Source of the DNA: UBA3103 sp002365855
GTDB lineage: Bacteria; Bacillota; Desulfotomaculia; Desulfotomaculales; Pelotomaculaceae
Assembly (NCBI GenBank): GCA_030627625.1
Contig: DAOURR010000018.1
Location: 1-37,459, forward strand
Direction of reading: 5' to 3'
DNA: 37,459 nt
In this document: piece after piece, positions 23,667 to 31,517 of the stretch
How the letters are laid out: every line of letters starts with the position of its first letter
Position numbering within the stretch: position 1 is the stretch's first letter
Translations under genes and position numbers: made by a program
Notes under the pieces: generated by a model
What the model was told of the DNA's origin: nothing
Seen by the model: only the letters and a program-made list of their open reading frames with translations
Databases searched by the model: none

Positions 23667-24914
23667 TCAATAAAGCGGATACCTGTCGCAGAGCTCGGCT
23701 ACCTTCTCGCGAGCTTTTTTTAGCTTATCCTCAGAGTCCTTGTTATCTATAGCGTAATCCATGATTTCGGCAATCTGGGCCATGTCTGCTTCGTTCAGCC
23801 CGCGGGTGGTTACCGCCGGGGTTCCCACGCGGATACCGCTGGCCGTATTGGGTGGCCTGGGGTCAAACGGTATCGCGTTCATGTTGACAGTGAGTCCCAC
23901 TATGTCGAAAAGCAATTGGGTTTCCTTGCCGGTGATGTTTTTGCTTCTTAAGTCAACCAGGATCAGGTGGTTGTCCGTGCCACCGGACACCAGCTCAAAG
24001 CCCCGCTCCGCCAGAGCGGCGGCAAGTGCTTTGGCGTTGTTGACAACCCGCTGCTGGTACTCCTTAAAGCTGGGCTCAAGGGCTTCCTTCAGCGCGACTG
24101 CCTTGGCCGCTATCACATGCATCAAGGGTCCCCCCTGGATACCGGGGAAAACCGCCCTGTTTAATTTAACCCCATACTTTTCGCTGTCTCTGCAAAGGAT
24201 TAGCCCGCCCCTGGGACCGCGCAGGGTCTTGTGGGTGGTCGTGGTAACAACATCAGAATACGGCACCGGGCTCATGTGCAGTCCCGCCGCCACCAGGCCG
24301 GCGATGTGCGCCATGTCAACCATCAGGAGGGCGCCCGTCTCATCAGCTATTTCTTTCATTTTGTAAAAATCTATGGCGCGTGGGTAGGCGCTGGCGCCTG
24401 CTACAATCAACTTTGGGTTATGCTCGTGAGCAGCCCCAAAGACCTTTTCATAATTTATCCTGCCGCTGTCCTTCTCAATACCGTAAAAAGCAAATTTAAA
24501 ATATTTCCCAGAAATGTTGATGTGGCTGCCGTGGGTCAGGTGGCCTCCGTGGGCAAGGTCCATGCCGAGGATAGTGTCACCGTGCTCCAGCAGGCCAAAA
24601 TAAACGGCTGTGTTGGCCTGCGCTCCCGAGTGAGGCTGCACGTTGGCGTAAGCCGCCCCGAAGAGCTCCTTGGCCCTGGAAATGGCCAGGCTTTCCACTA
24701 TGTCTACAAATTCACAGCCTCCATAATAACGGCGCCCGGGGTATCCTTCGGCATATTTGTTTGTCAGTACGGATCCCTGCGCCTCCATTACCGCGGCGCT
24801 GGCCGCGTTTTCGGAGGCAATCAATTCTAGTGTATGCTGCTGCCGGTGGGCTTCCTGCTCCACGGCGCGGAATACTTCCGGGTCTGTTTTCGACAGAGGG
24901 CGCGCTAAGCTCAT
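23667..24914 (-). CDS. glyA: Serine hydroxymethyltransferase
   Basis: Pyridoxal-phosphate enzyme that turns serine plus tetrahydrofolate into glycine and methylene-THF. 415 residues, full length. PLP lysine K229 in VVTTTTHKTLRGPRGG; substrate loop NVQPHSGAQANTAVY; N-terminal LIASENAASAAVMEAQGS. ATG at 24914 after GGGGAGGATAA. Its start overlaps the rpiB stop by four bases, so the two are translationally coupled. The gene ends just before the structured repeat at 23547-23662. Confidence 0.98.
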   Translation of the reverse strand: MSLARPLSKTDPEVFRAVEQEAHRQQHTLELIASENAASAAVMEAQGSVLTNKYAEGYPGRRYYGGCEFVDIVESLAISRAKELFGAAYANVQPHSGAQANTAVYFGLLEHGDTILGMDLAHGGHLTHGSHINISGKYFKFAFYGIEKDSGRINYEKVFGAAHEHNPKLIVAGASAYPRAIDFYKMKEIADETGALLMVDMAHIAGLVAAGLHMSPVPYSDVVTTTTHKTLRGPRGGLILCRDSEKYGVKLNRAVFPGIQGGPLMHVIAAKAVALKEALEPSFKEYQQRVVNNAKALAAALAERGFELVSGGTDNHLILVDLRSKNITGKETQLLFDIVGLTVNMNAIPFDPRPPNTASGIRVGTPAVTTRGLNEADMAQIAEIMDYAIDNKDSEDKLKKAREKVAELCDRYPLY

Positions 24915-25405
24915 GAGTTATCCTCCCCACATCCGGCATCATTTGACTGCCGGCCGCACAGGCTGTATTTTTGTTCGATTAATCCTATCTTATCTACCCG
25001 GCGGGTGTGCCGCCCTCCCTGGAACTCTGATTCCATCCAGGTTTTCACGATCTCCCTGGCCAGGCCGGACCCAATTACACGCTGCCCCAGCGTCAGGATG
25101 TTGGCGTCGTTATGCTCCCTGGCGGCCCGGGCGGAAAAAGTGTCGTGGCACTGGGCCGCCCTGATCCCTGGCACTTTGTTCGCGGCTATAGACACCCCGA
25201 TGCCTGTCCCGCAGCACAGCACACCCCAGTCATAGCCGCCCTTGATCACCGCTTCAGCGACCAGCAGGGCAATGTCGGGATAATCTACAGGGTCTTCTGT
25301 GAATGTGCCAAAATCTTCATACTCTTTCCCGCGCTCCCGCAGCAGGGAAATGATTTCCTCTTTTAAAACAAATCCGCCATGATCGCTTGCCACAGCAACT
25401 TTCAT
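24911..25405 (-). CDS. rpiB: Ribose-5-phosphate isomerase B
   Basis: Interconverts ribose-5-P and ribulose-5-P in the pentose phosphate pathway. 164 residues. RpiB/LacAB motifs: ASDHGGFVLKEEI with D8-H9, the active-site C65 in VLCCGTGIGVSIAANK, and AREHNDANILTLGQRVIG. A short Cys- and Asp-containing tail (about 149-164) goes beyond the usual end. Overlaps glyA by four bases. The order ywlE-rpiB-glyA matches B. subtilis ywlE-ywlF-(ywlG)-glyA. Confidence 0.95.
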   Translation of the reverse strand: MKVAVASDHGGFVLKEEIISLLRERGKEYEDFGTFTEDPVDYPDIALLVAEAVIKGGYDWGVLCCGTGIGVSIAANKVPGIRAAQCHDTFSARAAREHNDANILTLGQRVIGSGLAREIVKTWMESEFQGGRHTRRVDKIGLIEQKYSLCGRQSNDAGCGEDNS

Positions 25406-25549
25406 AACCTCTACATCCTTCTTTCAGCCGCACATGTTAAAAGTCCCAGCCAGGACCTCTCCACCAAAGTTCTACAAAAAAGGATATTTCCCTTCAAAAG
25501 CTTTTTGATAAAATTTATTACCAAATCAAAAAAATTACTCAGGCAAAAT

Positions 25550-26002
25550 TTAACTTTCCAGCCTGTCCAGGGCCAGGGCAACGAGATCCTCCAGTCTGCG
25601 GGCGCACTTGATATAGTGATCCAGTGACTGCCCGAAAGGGTCCGGCACATCCTCACCGCTGCCGGCAAATTCGGCAAGAGTAAAAACTTTACCCCCCGCC
25701 TTAGCAGGCATCCCCTTAACAAATTCTAAATGGGATCGGGTCATGGTCAGAATCAGGTCTGCTTCACGCACCTTTTCCGGTGTGAGATTGGAGGCCTTGT
25801 GATCATGCAGGCTGGCTCCCAGCCCGGCCAGGGCTTGCGCTACCTTCCCGGAAGGGCGGTCTCCCGGCCAGGCCGATATCCCTGCGGAAAAAACCATGAT
25901 CGGGCTGTGATCGCCAAAACGTTCCGACATAAGCTTTCTGGCCAGGGCTTCGGCCATAACGCTGCGGCAGGTGTTTCCAGTGCACACAAAGAGTATTTTC
26001 AA
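25550..26002 (-). CDS. ywlE: Low-molecular-weight phosphatase, likely protein-arginine phosphatase
   Basis: 150 residues from the TTG at 26002, nine bases after GGAGGTG. With this start the active site is C7-T-G-N-T11-C-R13-S, the same numbering as B. subtilis YwlE. Thr11 (instead of Ile in tyrosine phosphatases) is the residue known to favour phospho-arginine. The general acid is D121 in DVPDPFG. Longer starts would run into the REP-like hairpin at 26035-26107. By family it reverses McsB-type arginine phosphorylation of proteins. mcsB is not in this window. Position next to mntP and rpiB equals that of ywlE. Confidence 0.9.
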   Translation of the reverse strand: MKILFVCTGNTCRSVMAEALARKLMSERFGDHSPIMVFSAGISAWPGDRPSGKVAQALAGLGASLHDHKASNLTPEKVREADLILTMTRSHLEFVKGMPAKAGGKVFTLAEFAGSGEDVPDPFGQSLDHYIKCARRLEDLVALALDRLES

Positions 26003-26034
26003 GCTAAAAACCACCTCCACGCCACGAGCTCCAC

Positions 26035-26107
26035 GCCACGGGGACGGTTCCATCATCTTCCCTTCGGCCTGCGCTACGCTTCGGGACGTTCGAACCGTCC
26101 CCGTGGC
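26035..26107. repeat. GGGGACGG REP-like hairpin upstream of ywlE
   Basis: Perfect 16-base arms GCCACGGGGACGGTTC (26035-26050) and GAACCGTCCCCGTGGC (26092-26107) enclose 41 bases. Outside the arms GTGGCTACGC and CCACGCC motifs repeat. It lies in the ywlE leader, 33 bases before its start codon. Confidence 0.85.
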
Positions 26108-26264
26108 TACGCTCGTGGCTACGCTAGTTTATAAACCATTAACCCTGCATTTTTAAATAATTCCCTTTAACTATGATATTAGCAATTGAAACAATAAGAT
26201 TTAACTTAAAATATAGGACCTATAGTTACATGCTGTGTTCATTAAAGAAAAAATCTCTTTTTAT

Positions 26265-26312
26265 CTTGTTTGAAATCCTGTTAATCTTGTTTTAATCCTG
26301 TTAATCATGTGA
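26265..26312. repeat. TACAGGATT element D, one arm only
   Basis: TTGTTTGAAATCCTG, TTAATCTTG, TTTAATCCTG and TTAATCATGTGA: the right-arm type of elements A-C. A matching left arm is not clear upstream; only a weak AAGATTTAA at 26190 remains. A half or decayed copy, 10 bases after the mntP stop. Confidence 0.65.
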
Positions 26313-26322
26313 AAATTATGTT

Positions 26323-26865
26323 TTAGAATAACAACCTCGTACCGATACCCACGAGGATCACTCCGCCTACCATCTGAGCCCTTTCTCCCACCCAGGTCCC
26401 CAGCATACGGCCGAAGACCAGGCCACAGGCGGTCATGATACCGGCTACAATGCCGATCGTCCCTACTGTAAGCAGTAGGTCAACCTGACGGGCGCCCAGG
26501 GTAAACCCCACACTCAGGGCATCGATGCTGACACTGACCCCCAGGAGAATGAGCCCCCAGGTGTTGAATTTAATCACTTTTAATTCATATTTCCGGCAGG
26601 ACTGCCACGAGGTCCAGATCATTCTCACGCCCAGGTAAAATAGGAGCAGCGCTCCTATCACCGCTGCCGCGCGGCCGATCCTGCTTCCCGCGAACTCACC
26701 GACATACCAGCCGGTGAGAGGCATTAAAATATGAAAAATCAAAACGGTGACGCTGATGTAGGCGATCTGTCTCCGGGTAATCCCGGCAATCCCAATCCCT
26801 ACGCAAAGGGAAAAGGCATCTGTGCCGAGCGCTACCGCCAAAATCATTAGCGTATAAAAACTCAT
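26323..26865 (-). CDS. mntP: Manganese efflux pump MntP family
   Basis: Membrane protein that exports Mn2+. 180 residues, six hydrophobic segments in two similar halves. Each half carries a conserved acidic motif: LGTDAFSLCVGIG in the first and VSIDALSVGFTLG in the second; these Asp residues are needed in E. coli MntP. I start at the ATG at 26865, five bases after GGAGG; the longer frame to 26910 adds an unconserved stretch. Corresponds to B. subtilis YwlD. No yybP-ykoY manganese riboswitch was recognised upstream. Confidence 0.9.
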   Translation of the reverse strand: MSFYTLMILAVALGTDAFSLCVGIGIAGITRRQIAYISVTVLIFHILMPLTGWYVGEFAGSRIGRAAAVIGALLLFYLGVRMIWTSWQSCRKYELKVIKFNTWGLILLGVSVSIDALSVGFTLGARQVDLLLTVGTIGIVAGIMTACGLVFGRMLGTWVGERAQMVGGVILVGIGTRLLF

Positions 26866-27059
26866 GGAGCCCTCCGATCCAGGAACTGATACTCCCTGAC
26901 GGAAAACCATGTGTTAAAAGAAGAACCTTACAAAAACTACTTATTCCCAGCAGAACTTTTTCATACAAGCAAATTAAGTTTCAACTTTCCAAATAAATAT
27001 ATTTTTATACAGTTTGGTAGATTTGTCAAAGATTAATGCATGTTTTAAGGATACAGCAG

Positions 27060-28121
27060 TTACACAGTGATAATGCGGCCCCCTGCCGCTCTTTTTAACC
27101 TGTTCATAACCGCCAGGCCAACACCCTGCTCCTCCAGGCCCTCGGCCAGGATCAGATCCACTCCCATTTCGTTGAAACGCCTAAGCGCCGCGTATAATTC
27201 CGCTGCCACGGTTTCCGGCTTGGATCTGATCCCGGCTAGAACAACCTCTCCCACGGCGGAAAGATCGGCGCTGTCGGCATAGGAGAGAATCCCCACCCGC
27301 CTGCCCGCAGACCGGTGTGAAATTGCTAGTTCGCTGATCTTTCCGGCAACTGCCTCCGGGCTTCCCGTAACCAGAAAAAGCGGCGCCCTGGGAGCGTAAT
27401 GGATGTATTTCATGCCAGGAGAACGGGGACTTCCCTGAAACCCTGCTTCGTCTTCCGGGTCGATGTCCACCTTACCAAGAACTGACCTTAAGTCTTCCAG
27501 GGTAATCCCCCCGGGTCTTAAAACTACAGGAACCAGCGTGGTCAAGTCAAGAACGGTTGACTCAACTCCCAGGCCGGATACCCCCCCGTCTAAAACAGCC
27601 TCGATACGACCGCCCAGATCCTGCATCACGTGCGCAGCGGAAGTCGGGCTTGGACGTCCCGAAAGGTTTGCGCTGGGAGCAGCCACGGGTATACCTGCCG
27701 ACATGATTAAAGCAAGGGCCACCGGATGGTCAGGCATACGCACAGCTATAGTTTTAAGCCCGGCCGTCACTTCGGCCGGGATATCTTTCCCAACCGGCAT
27801 GATCAGGGTGAGCGGCCCTGGCCAGAAGGTATCCATGAGAATTTTGGCCGCTTGTGGAATATTTTCGACCAGATTGTTAACCTGTTCAGACACAGCCACA
27901 TGAACAATCAGGGGATTGTCCCCCGGCCGGCCCTTGGCCTCAAAAATCCTTCCCAGCGCGCGGCCGTCGAGAGCATTAGCCCCAAGACCGTAGACGGTTT
28001 CGGTGGGGAAAGCCACCAGCCCTCCGCTCCGTAAAATTTGTCCCGCCTCTTCCAATGCTTCCACTTCGGGACGGAAGGGATCTACTTTGATGTACCGGGT
28101 GGCGATATTTTCTATAGACAC
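27060..28121 (-). CDS. ywlC: Threonylcarbamoyl-AMP synthase, Sua5/YwlC type
   Basis: Makes threonylcarbamoyl-AMP from Thr, bicarbonate and ATP for the t6A37 tRNA modification. 353 residues: YrdC domain at about 12-210 (GGLVAFPTETVYGLGANA, KGRPGDNPLIVHV, PSANLSGRPSPTSAAHV) plus the C-terminal Sua5 domain (about 230-350), so the long form. The GTG at 28121 lies seven bases after GAGGTGG; the ATG at 28136 has no ribosome site. Neighbours are prmC and mntP, as in B. subtilis, though spoIIR is absent. Confidence 0.94.
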   Translation of the reverse strand: MSIENIATRYIKVDPFRPEVEALEEAGQILRSGGLVAFPTETVYGLGANALDGRALGRIFEAKGRPGDNPLIVHVAVSEQVNNLVENIPQAAKILMDTFWPGPLTLIMPVGKDIPAEVTAGLKTIAVRMPDHPVALALIMSAGIPVAAPSANLSGRPSPTSAAHVMQDLGGRIEAVLDGGVSGLGVESTVLDLTTLVPVVLRPGGITLEDLRSVLGKVDIDPEDEAGFQGSPRSPGMKYIHYAPRAPLFLVTGSPEAVAGKISELAISHRSAGRRVGILSYADSADLSAVGEVVLAGIRSKPETVAAELYAALRRFNEMGVDLILAEGLEEQGVGLAVMNRLKRAAGGRIITV

Positions 28122-28180
28122 TCCCTGCCACCTCATCTTAATAAATAATATCTTATTATATATTATATCCGTTCACTGAG

Positions 28181-29029
28181 TTAACCCTTGAACACTGCCC
28201 TGACCAGCCTGTCCAGGCCGGCCAGATCTTTAATTACAACCGTCTCCCATTGAGGAGATTCCAACAGTCCGGCTGCTTCCTCGCCCTGTAGCGCGCCGAT
28301 TTCCATCAGCAGACAGCCTCCCCGCTTCAGGAAATACCCCGCTTGAGGGACCAAGCGGCGGTAATGCTCCAGGCCACCTGCGCCCCCGTCCAGCGCCAGG
28401 AGCGGCTCGTGCTTTACTTCTCCCGGCAGTCTTTGGAGTTCGTCCTGCTCAATGTAGGGCATGTTAGCGGCTATCAGGTCGGAGCCACCGGCGGGAACAA
28501 GGCTGTATAGAGGCTCCAGGAGATCGCCCCGGCAGAACCGCACCCTGTCACTTACCCCGTGTCTTAACGCATTACCTTTAGCGACATCCAGAGCCTCCTG
28601 CGAGCAATCCGTGGCGTAAGCTTTCGCACCGGGGGCAAATAACACGAGGCTGATGGCGATAACCCCGCTGCCGGCGCCCACATCAATCACCGTCGGTGAA
28701 GGAGGCAGGAGATTCAGCGCGGTTTCTACCAACAGCTCGGTTTCCGGGCGTGGAATCAAAACGGAAGGGCTGACATCAAACTCCAGGCTCATAAACTCCT
28801 TGCTCCCGGTGAGATAGGCGACTGGCTCACCAAGGAGCCTTCTCCCGGTAAGCGCGGCCAGCCTGTCTTCCTCGGCTTTCGAAAGGTCCCGGTCCCATTC
28901 TCTATATACTCCCGCCCGGTCAAGGCCGGTTACAAATGCCAAAAGCACCTCGGCCTCAAGGGCCGCGGCGCCGATACCGCATTCTTTAAACTTACTCCTC
29001 ATCTGCTGGAGAACGGAGCGTATGGTCAA
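28181..29029 (-). CDS. prmC: Release-factor glutamine methyltransferase
   Basis: Methylates the Gln of the GGQ motif of peptide release factors, using SAM. 282 residues. N-terminal helical domain, then the SAM motif DVGAGSGVIAISL (116-128) and the substrate loop. The usual NPPY is NMPY (189-192) here; Asn and Tyr, which contact the glutamine, remain. Starts with TTG at 29029, nine bases after AAGAGGTGA. It follows its own substrate gene prfA by 66 bases, a widely conserved pair. Confidence 0.94.
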   Translation of the reverse strand: MTIRSVLQQMRSKFKECGIGAAALEAEVLLAFVTGLDRAGVYREWDRDLSKAEEDRLAALTGRRLLGEPVAYLTGSKEFMSLEFDVSPSVLIPRPETELLVETALNLLPPSPTVIDVGAGSGVIAISLVLFAPGAKAYATDCSQEALDVAKGNALRHGVSDRVRFCRGDLLEPLYSLVPAGGSDLIAANMPYIEQDELQRLPGEVKHEPLLALDGGAGGLEHYRRLVPQAGYFLKRGGCLLMEIGALQGEEAAGLLESPQWETVVIKDLAGLDRLVRAVFKG

Positions 29030-29095
29030 CAGACCGGTTCACCTCTTGGCAGAAACAAAATTCCTGTTTTATTCCTCAGTGGCTCTGTAGAACTT

Positions 29096-30163
29096 CTAGT
29101 CCACCTGCTTCAGCCTTTCTGACTGATCAGTCGTATTAAGAGTGTCAATAATTTCATTCAAGTCACCCATCAATACCATGTCGAGGCGGTGCAGGGTGAG
29201 TCCTACACGGTGGTCTGTAACCCGGTTCTGGGGAAAGTTATACGTCCGGATACGCTCGCTGCGGTCACCTGTTCCCACCATTGATCTTCTGGTACTGGCC
29301 ATTTTTTGCTGGTGTTCTTCCTGCGCTCGGTCCAAAAGGCGCGACCGCAAAATCTTCATAGCCTTATCTTTGTTTTTGTGCTGTGACTTTTCATCCTGCA
29401 TGGAAACAACGATCCCCGAGGGAATATGGGTAATCCGCACAGCAGACTGAGTTGTGTTCACAGACTGGCCCCCGTGGCCTGACGCGCAGAACACATCAAT
29501 GCGAATTTCGTTGGGGTCAATATCCACATCTACTTCCTCAGCCTCGGGCATAACAGCGACGGTGGCGGCGGAAGTGTGGATGCGTCCACCCGACTCGGTG
29601 GTTGGGATGCGCTGCACCCGGTGCACACCGCTCTCAAATTTTAGACGGCTGTAGGCCCCTTTCCCCTGGAGTAAAAAAATTAATTCTTTGAAGCCCCCAA
29701 TATCTGTGTAATTGGCATTTAAAATCTCGGTTTTCCAATTTTGACTTTCAGCATAGCGCGAATACATGCGGAACAGGTCTGCGGCAAACAGCGCAGCCTC
29801 CTCCCCGCCAGTGCCGGCGCGGATCTCCAGAATCACGTTTTTATCATCGTTGGGGTCCCTGGGAAGCAGTTGCATTTTTAAACTTTGCTCTAATTCAGCT
29901 TTTTTCCCCACCAGACTATCCAGTTCAGCCTGGGCCATTTCTCGCATGTCCCCGTCTGCTTCTACGCTGATGATAGCCTTTGCTTCCTGAATCTCCTGAA
30001 CCACTTTCCCGTATTCCCTGTATGCGGCAACGACGTCAGACAGTTCAGCGTGTTCTTTAACATACTGCTGCCAACGATTGAGGTCGGCAATCACCTCAGG
30101 GTCGCTGAGCAGGTTTTCCAGTTCGTCGTACCGGCCTTCCATGGCAGCAAGTTTATTGAACAT
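29096..30163 (-). CDS. prfA: Peptide chain release factor 1
   Basis: Reads UAA and UAG stop codons and triggers peptide release. 355 residues. GGQ motif at 231-233 (CASGHGGQSVNTTQSAVR), and the RF1 stop-codon tripeptide of P-x-T type (PTT, 187-189) in VQRIPTTESGGRIHTSA. ATG at 30163, six bases after AAGGTG. Overlaps the 3' end of the DUF1385 gene by 11 bases. The release factor, its methylase (prmC) and rpmE form a translation cluster. Confidence 0.97.
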   Translation of the reverse strand: MFNKLAAMEGRYDELENLLSDPEVIADLNRWQQYVKEHAELSDVVAAYREYGKVVQEIQEAKAIISVEADGDMREMAQAELDSLVGKKAELEQSLKMQLLPRDPNDDKNVILEIRAGTGGEEAALFAADLFRMYSRYAESQNWKTEILNANYTDIGGFKELIFLLQGKGAYSRLKFESGVHRVQRIPTTESGGRIHTSAATVAVMPEAEEVDVDIDPNEIRIDVFCASGHGGQSVNTTQSAVRITHIPSGIVVSMQDEKSQHKNKDKAMKILRSRLLDRAQEEHQQKMASTRRSMVGTGDRSERIRTYNFPQNRVTDHRVGLTLHRLDMVLMGDLNEIIDTLNTTDQSERLKQVD

Positions 30164-31028
30164 TCCTCTCACCTTCTTTCATAACAGCCCCGAATGCGGA
30201 AATGGCAACTTCCACCTGCCCGTCGTCAGGCGCGCTGGTGGTCATTTTTTGAAGCCACATTCCAGGGGCAATCAGCACGCGGCACAGCGGAACAGACGCG
30301 TACTTACCTGATAGTTTAACCAATTCATAAGAAATCCCGGCCACCGCCGGCAAAAGAAGCATCTTCGAGAGGATTCGCAGCCACAGCACCTGCTTGCCCA
30401 GCAGGGAAAAAGTCAAAATACTGATGACCATTACTATCAGGATAAAGCTGGTGCCGCAGCGGGGATGGAGGGTGGAGTATCGCTGCACCCGCTCAACTGA
30501 AAGAGTTTCCCCCGCCTCATAGGCGTTAATAACCTTGTGCTCAGCGCCGTGATACTGGAAAACGCGCTGAATATCCCCCATCCGGCTGATGGCCGCAATA
30601 TACGCCAGGAAAATGGCTATGCGGACTATTCCCTCGATCAGGCTCTGAAAAAAACCACCCGGAGCCATGGTCACCACATAAGCGACGGCTGCCGGCACAA
30701 CGGCAAAAAACACCCAGGCCAGTCCCAGTGACAGAATCACGGTAATGACCAGCTCTTTGGTGGTAAGCTCTTCTTCCTCGCCGATAGCCTGGTTCGCCGA
30801 GTAGGTCAGTGCTTTGATCCCCAGCACCAGGCTCTCAATCAGCACCACGATTCCCCGTATTAGAGGCCACTTAAGAACCGGCGCCCGCTTGGTCAGAGAG
30901 CCCACCGGTTTTTCATCAACTATAATGGTCTGGTCGGGCCGGCGCACAGCAATGGCGCGGGTATTCGGTCCCCGCATCATGACCCCTTCAATCACCGCCT
31001 GGCCCCCGTATTGAAACTTTGCACTCAT
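30153..31028 (-). CDS. DUF1385 (YqhQ-type) membrane protein
   Basis: 291 residues with four or five hydrophobic segments. Conserved family stretches: FQYGGQAVIEGVMMRGP at the N-terminus, VFQYHGAEHKVINAYE in the middle, and HPRCGTSFILIVM. The HxxEH-like pattern (YHGAEHK) and the Cys could bind metal, but no function is established for this family. ATG at 31028, eight bases after AAGGTG. It lies between rpmE and prfA, a frequent place for DUF1385 genes in clostridia. Confidence 0.88.
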   Translation of the reverse strand: MSAKFQYGGQAVIEGVMMRGPNTRAIAVRRPDQTIIVDEKPVGSLTKRAPVLKWPLIRGIVVLIESLVLGIKALTYSANQAIGEEEELTTKELVITVILSLGLAWVFFAVVPAAVAYVVTMAPGGFFQSLIEGIVRIAIFLAYIAAISRMGDIQRVFQYHGAEHKVINAYEAGETLSVERVQRYSTLHPRCGTSFILIVMVISILTFSLLGKQVLWLRILSKMLLLPAVAGISYELVKLSGKYASVPLCRVLIAPGMWLQKMTTSAPDDGQVEVAISAFGAVMKEGERNVQ

Positions 31029-31090
31029 AATTTTCACACCTTTACAGCAAAAAAATCAATATATAGCTCAAATAGCAGCTATAGTAGAAA

Positions 31091-31112
31091 TAGCAGAGCG
31101 ACCGCTCTGCTA
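31091..31112 (-). terminator. Hairpin after rpmE
   Basis: TAGCAGAGCG (31091-31100) and CGCTCTGCTA (31103-31112) form a tight hairpin six bases past the rpmE stop. On the minus strand it is followed by TTTCTACT, a weak T tract. A partial terminator or a stabilising hairpin before the DUF1385 gene. Confidence 0.5.
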
Positions 31113-31118
31113 CCTGTC

Positions 31119-31322
31119 CTACTTGGTCAAGCCGTATTTTTTGCGGAAGCGCTCGGCCCTTCCGCCGGTATCGATAGTCCGCTGCGATCCGGTGTAAAAC
31201 GGGTGGCATTTTGAGCAAATTTCCACGCGCATTTCCTTTTTGGTCGAACCGGTCTCAAAAGTTTCTCCGCAAACGCACGATACTTTAGCTTTCCCGTACT
31301 TCGGGTGTATGTTTTCTTTCAT
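31119..31322 (-). CDS. rpmE: Ribosomal protein bL31, zinc-binding form
   Basis: 67 residues from the ATG at 31322, after AGAGGTGA. The zinc-binding cysteines are present (VSCVCGE and ICSKCHPFYTG), so this is the C+ form. Family signature CHPFYTGSQRTIDTGGRAERF is intact. Its own promoter is at 31369-31397. The role is binding the large subunit and bridging the two subunits. Confidence 0.97.
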   Translation of the reverse strand: MKENIHPKYGKAKVSCVCGETFETGSTKKEMRVEICSKCHPFYTGSQRTIDTGGRAERFRKKYGLTK

Positions 31323-31368
31323 GAAATTCACCTCTTTTCCGGATGTATAAAAGGGGACACACTTCCTA

Positions 31369-31397
31369 ATTATAGCACACGAGCCGCCGGCCTACAA
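31369..31397 (-). promoter_or_regulatory. Promoter of rpmE
   Basis: On the minus strand TTGTAG (31392-31397), 17-base spacer, perfect TATAAT (31369-31374) preceded by TGC, an extended -10. The leader to rpmE is about 40 bases. Confidence 0.7.
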
Positions 31398-31517
31398 GAC
31401 AAAACATCCCGGCAGCGGTCTTTTTGAAGATTTTAGGGTTTAATTGCCTTACATAAATAAAGCAAAACCCTGTTTTTATCAACTTTTCGTTGGCTGCAGC
31501 GGGACATATAAGGTATC

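Noticed and set aside
23477..23673. Opposing short frames over the structured element between glyA and comEB
   Set aside because: They exist because the inverted repeats lack stops; the fold explains the sequence better than either protein.
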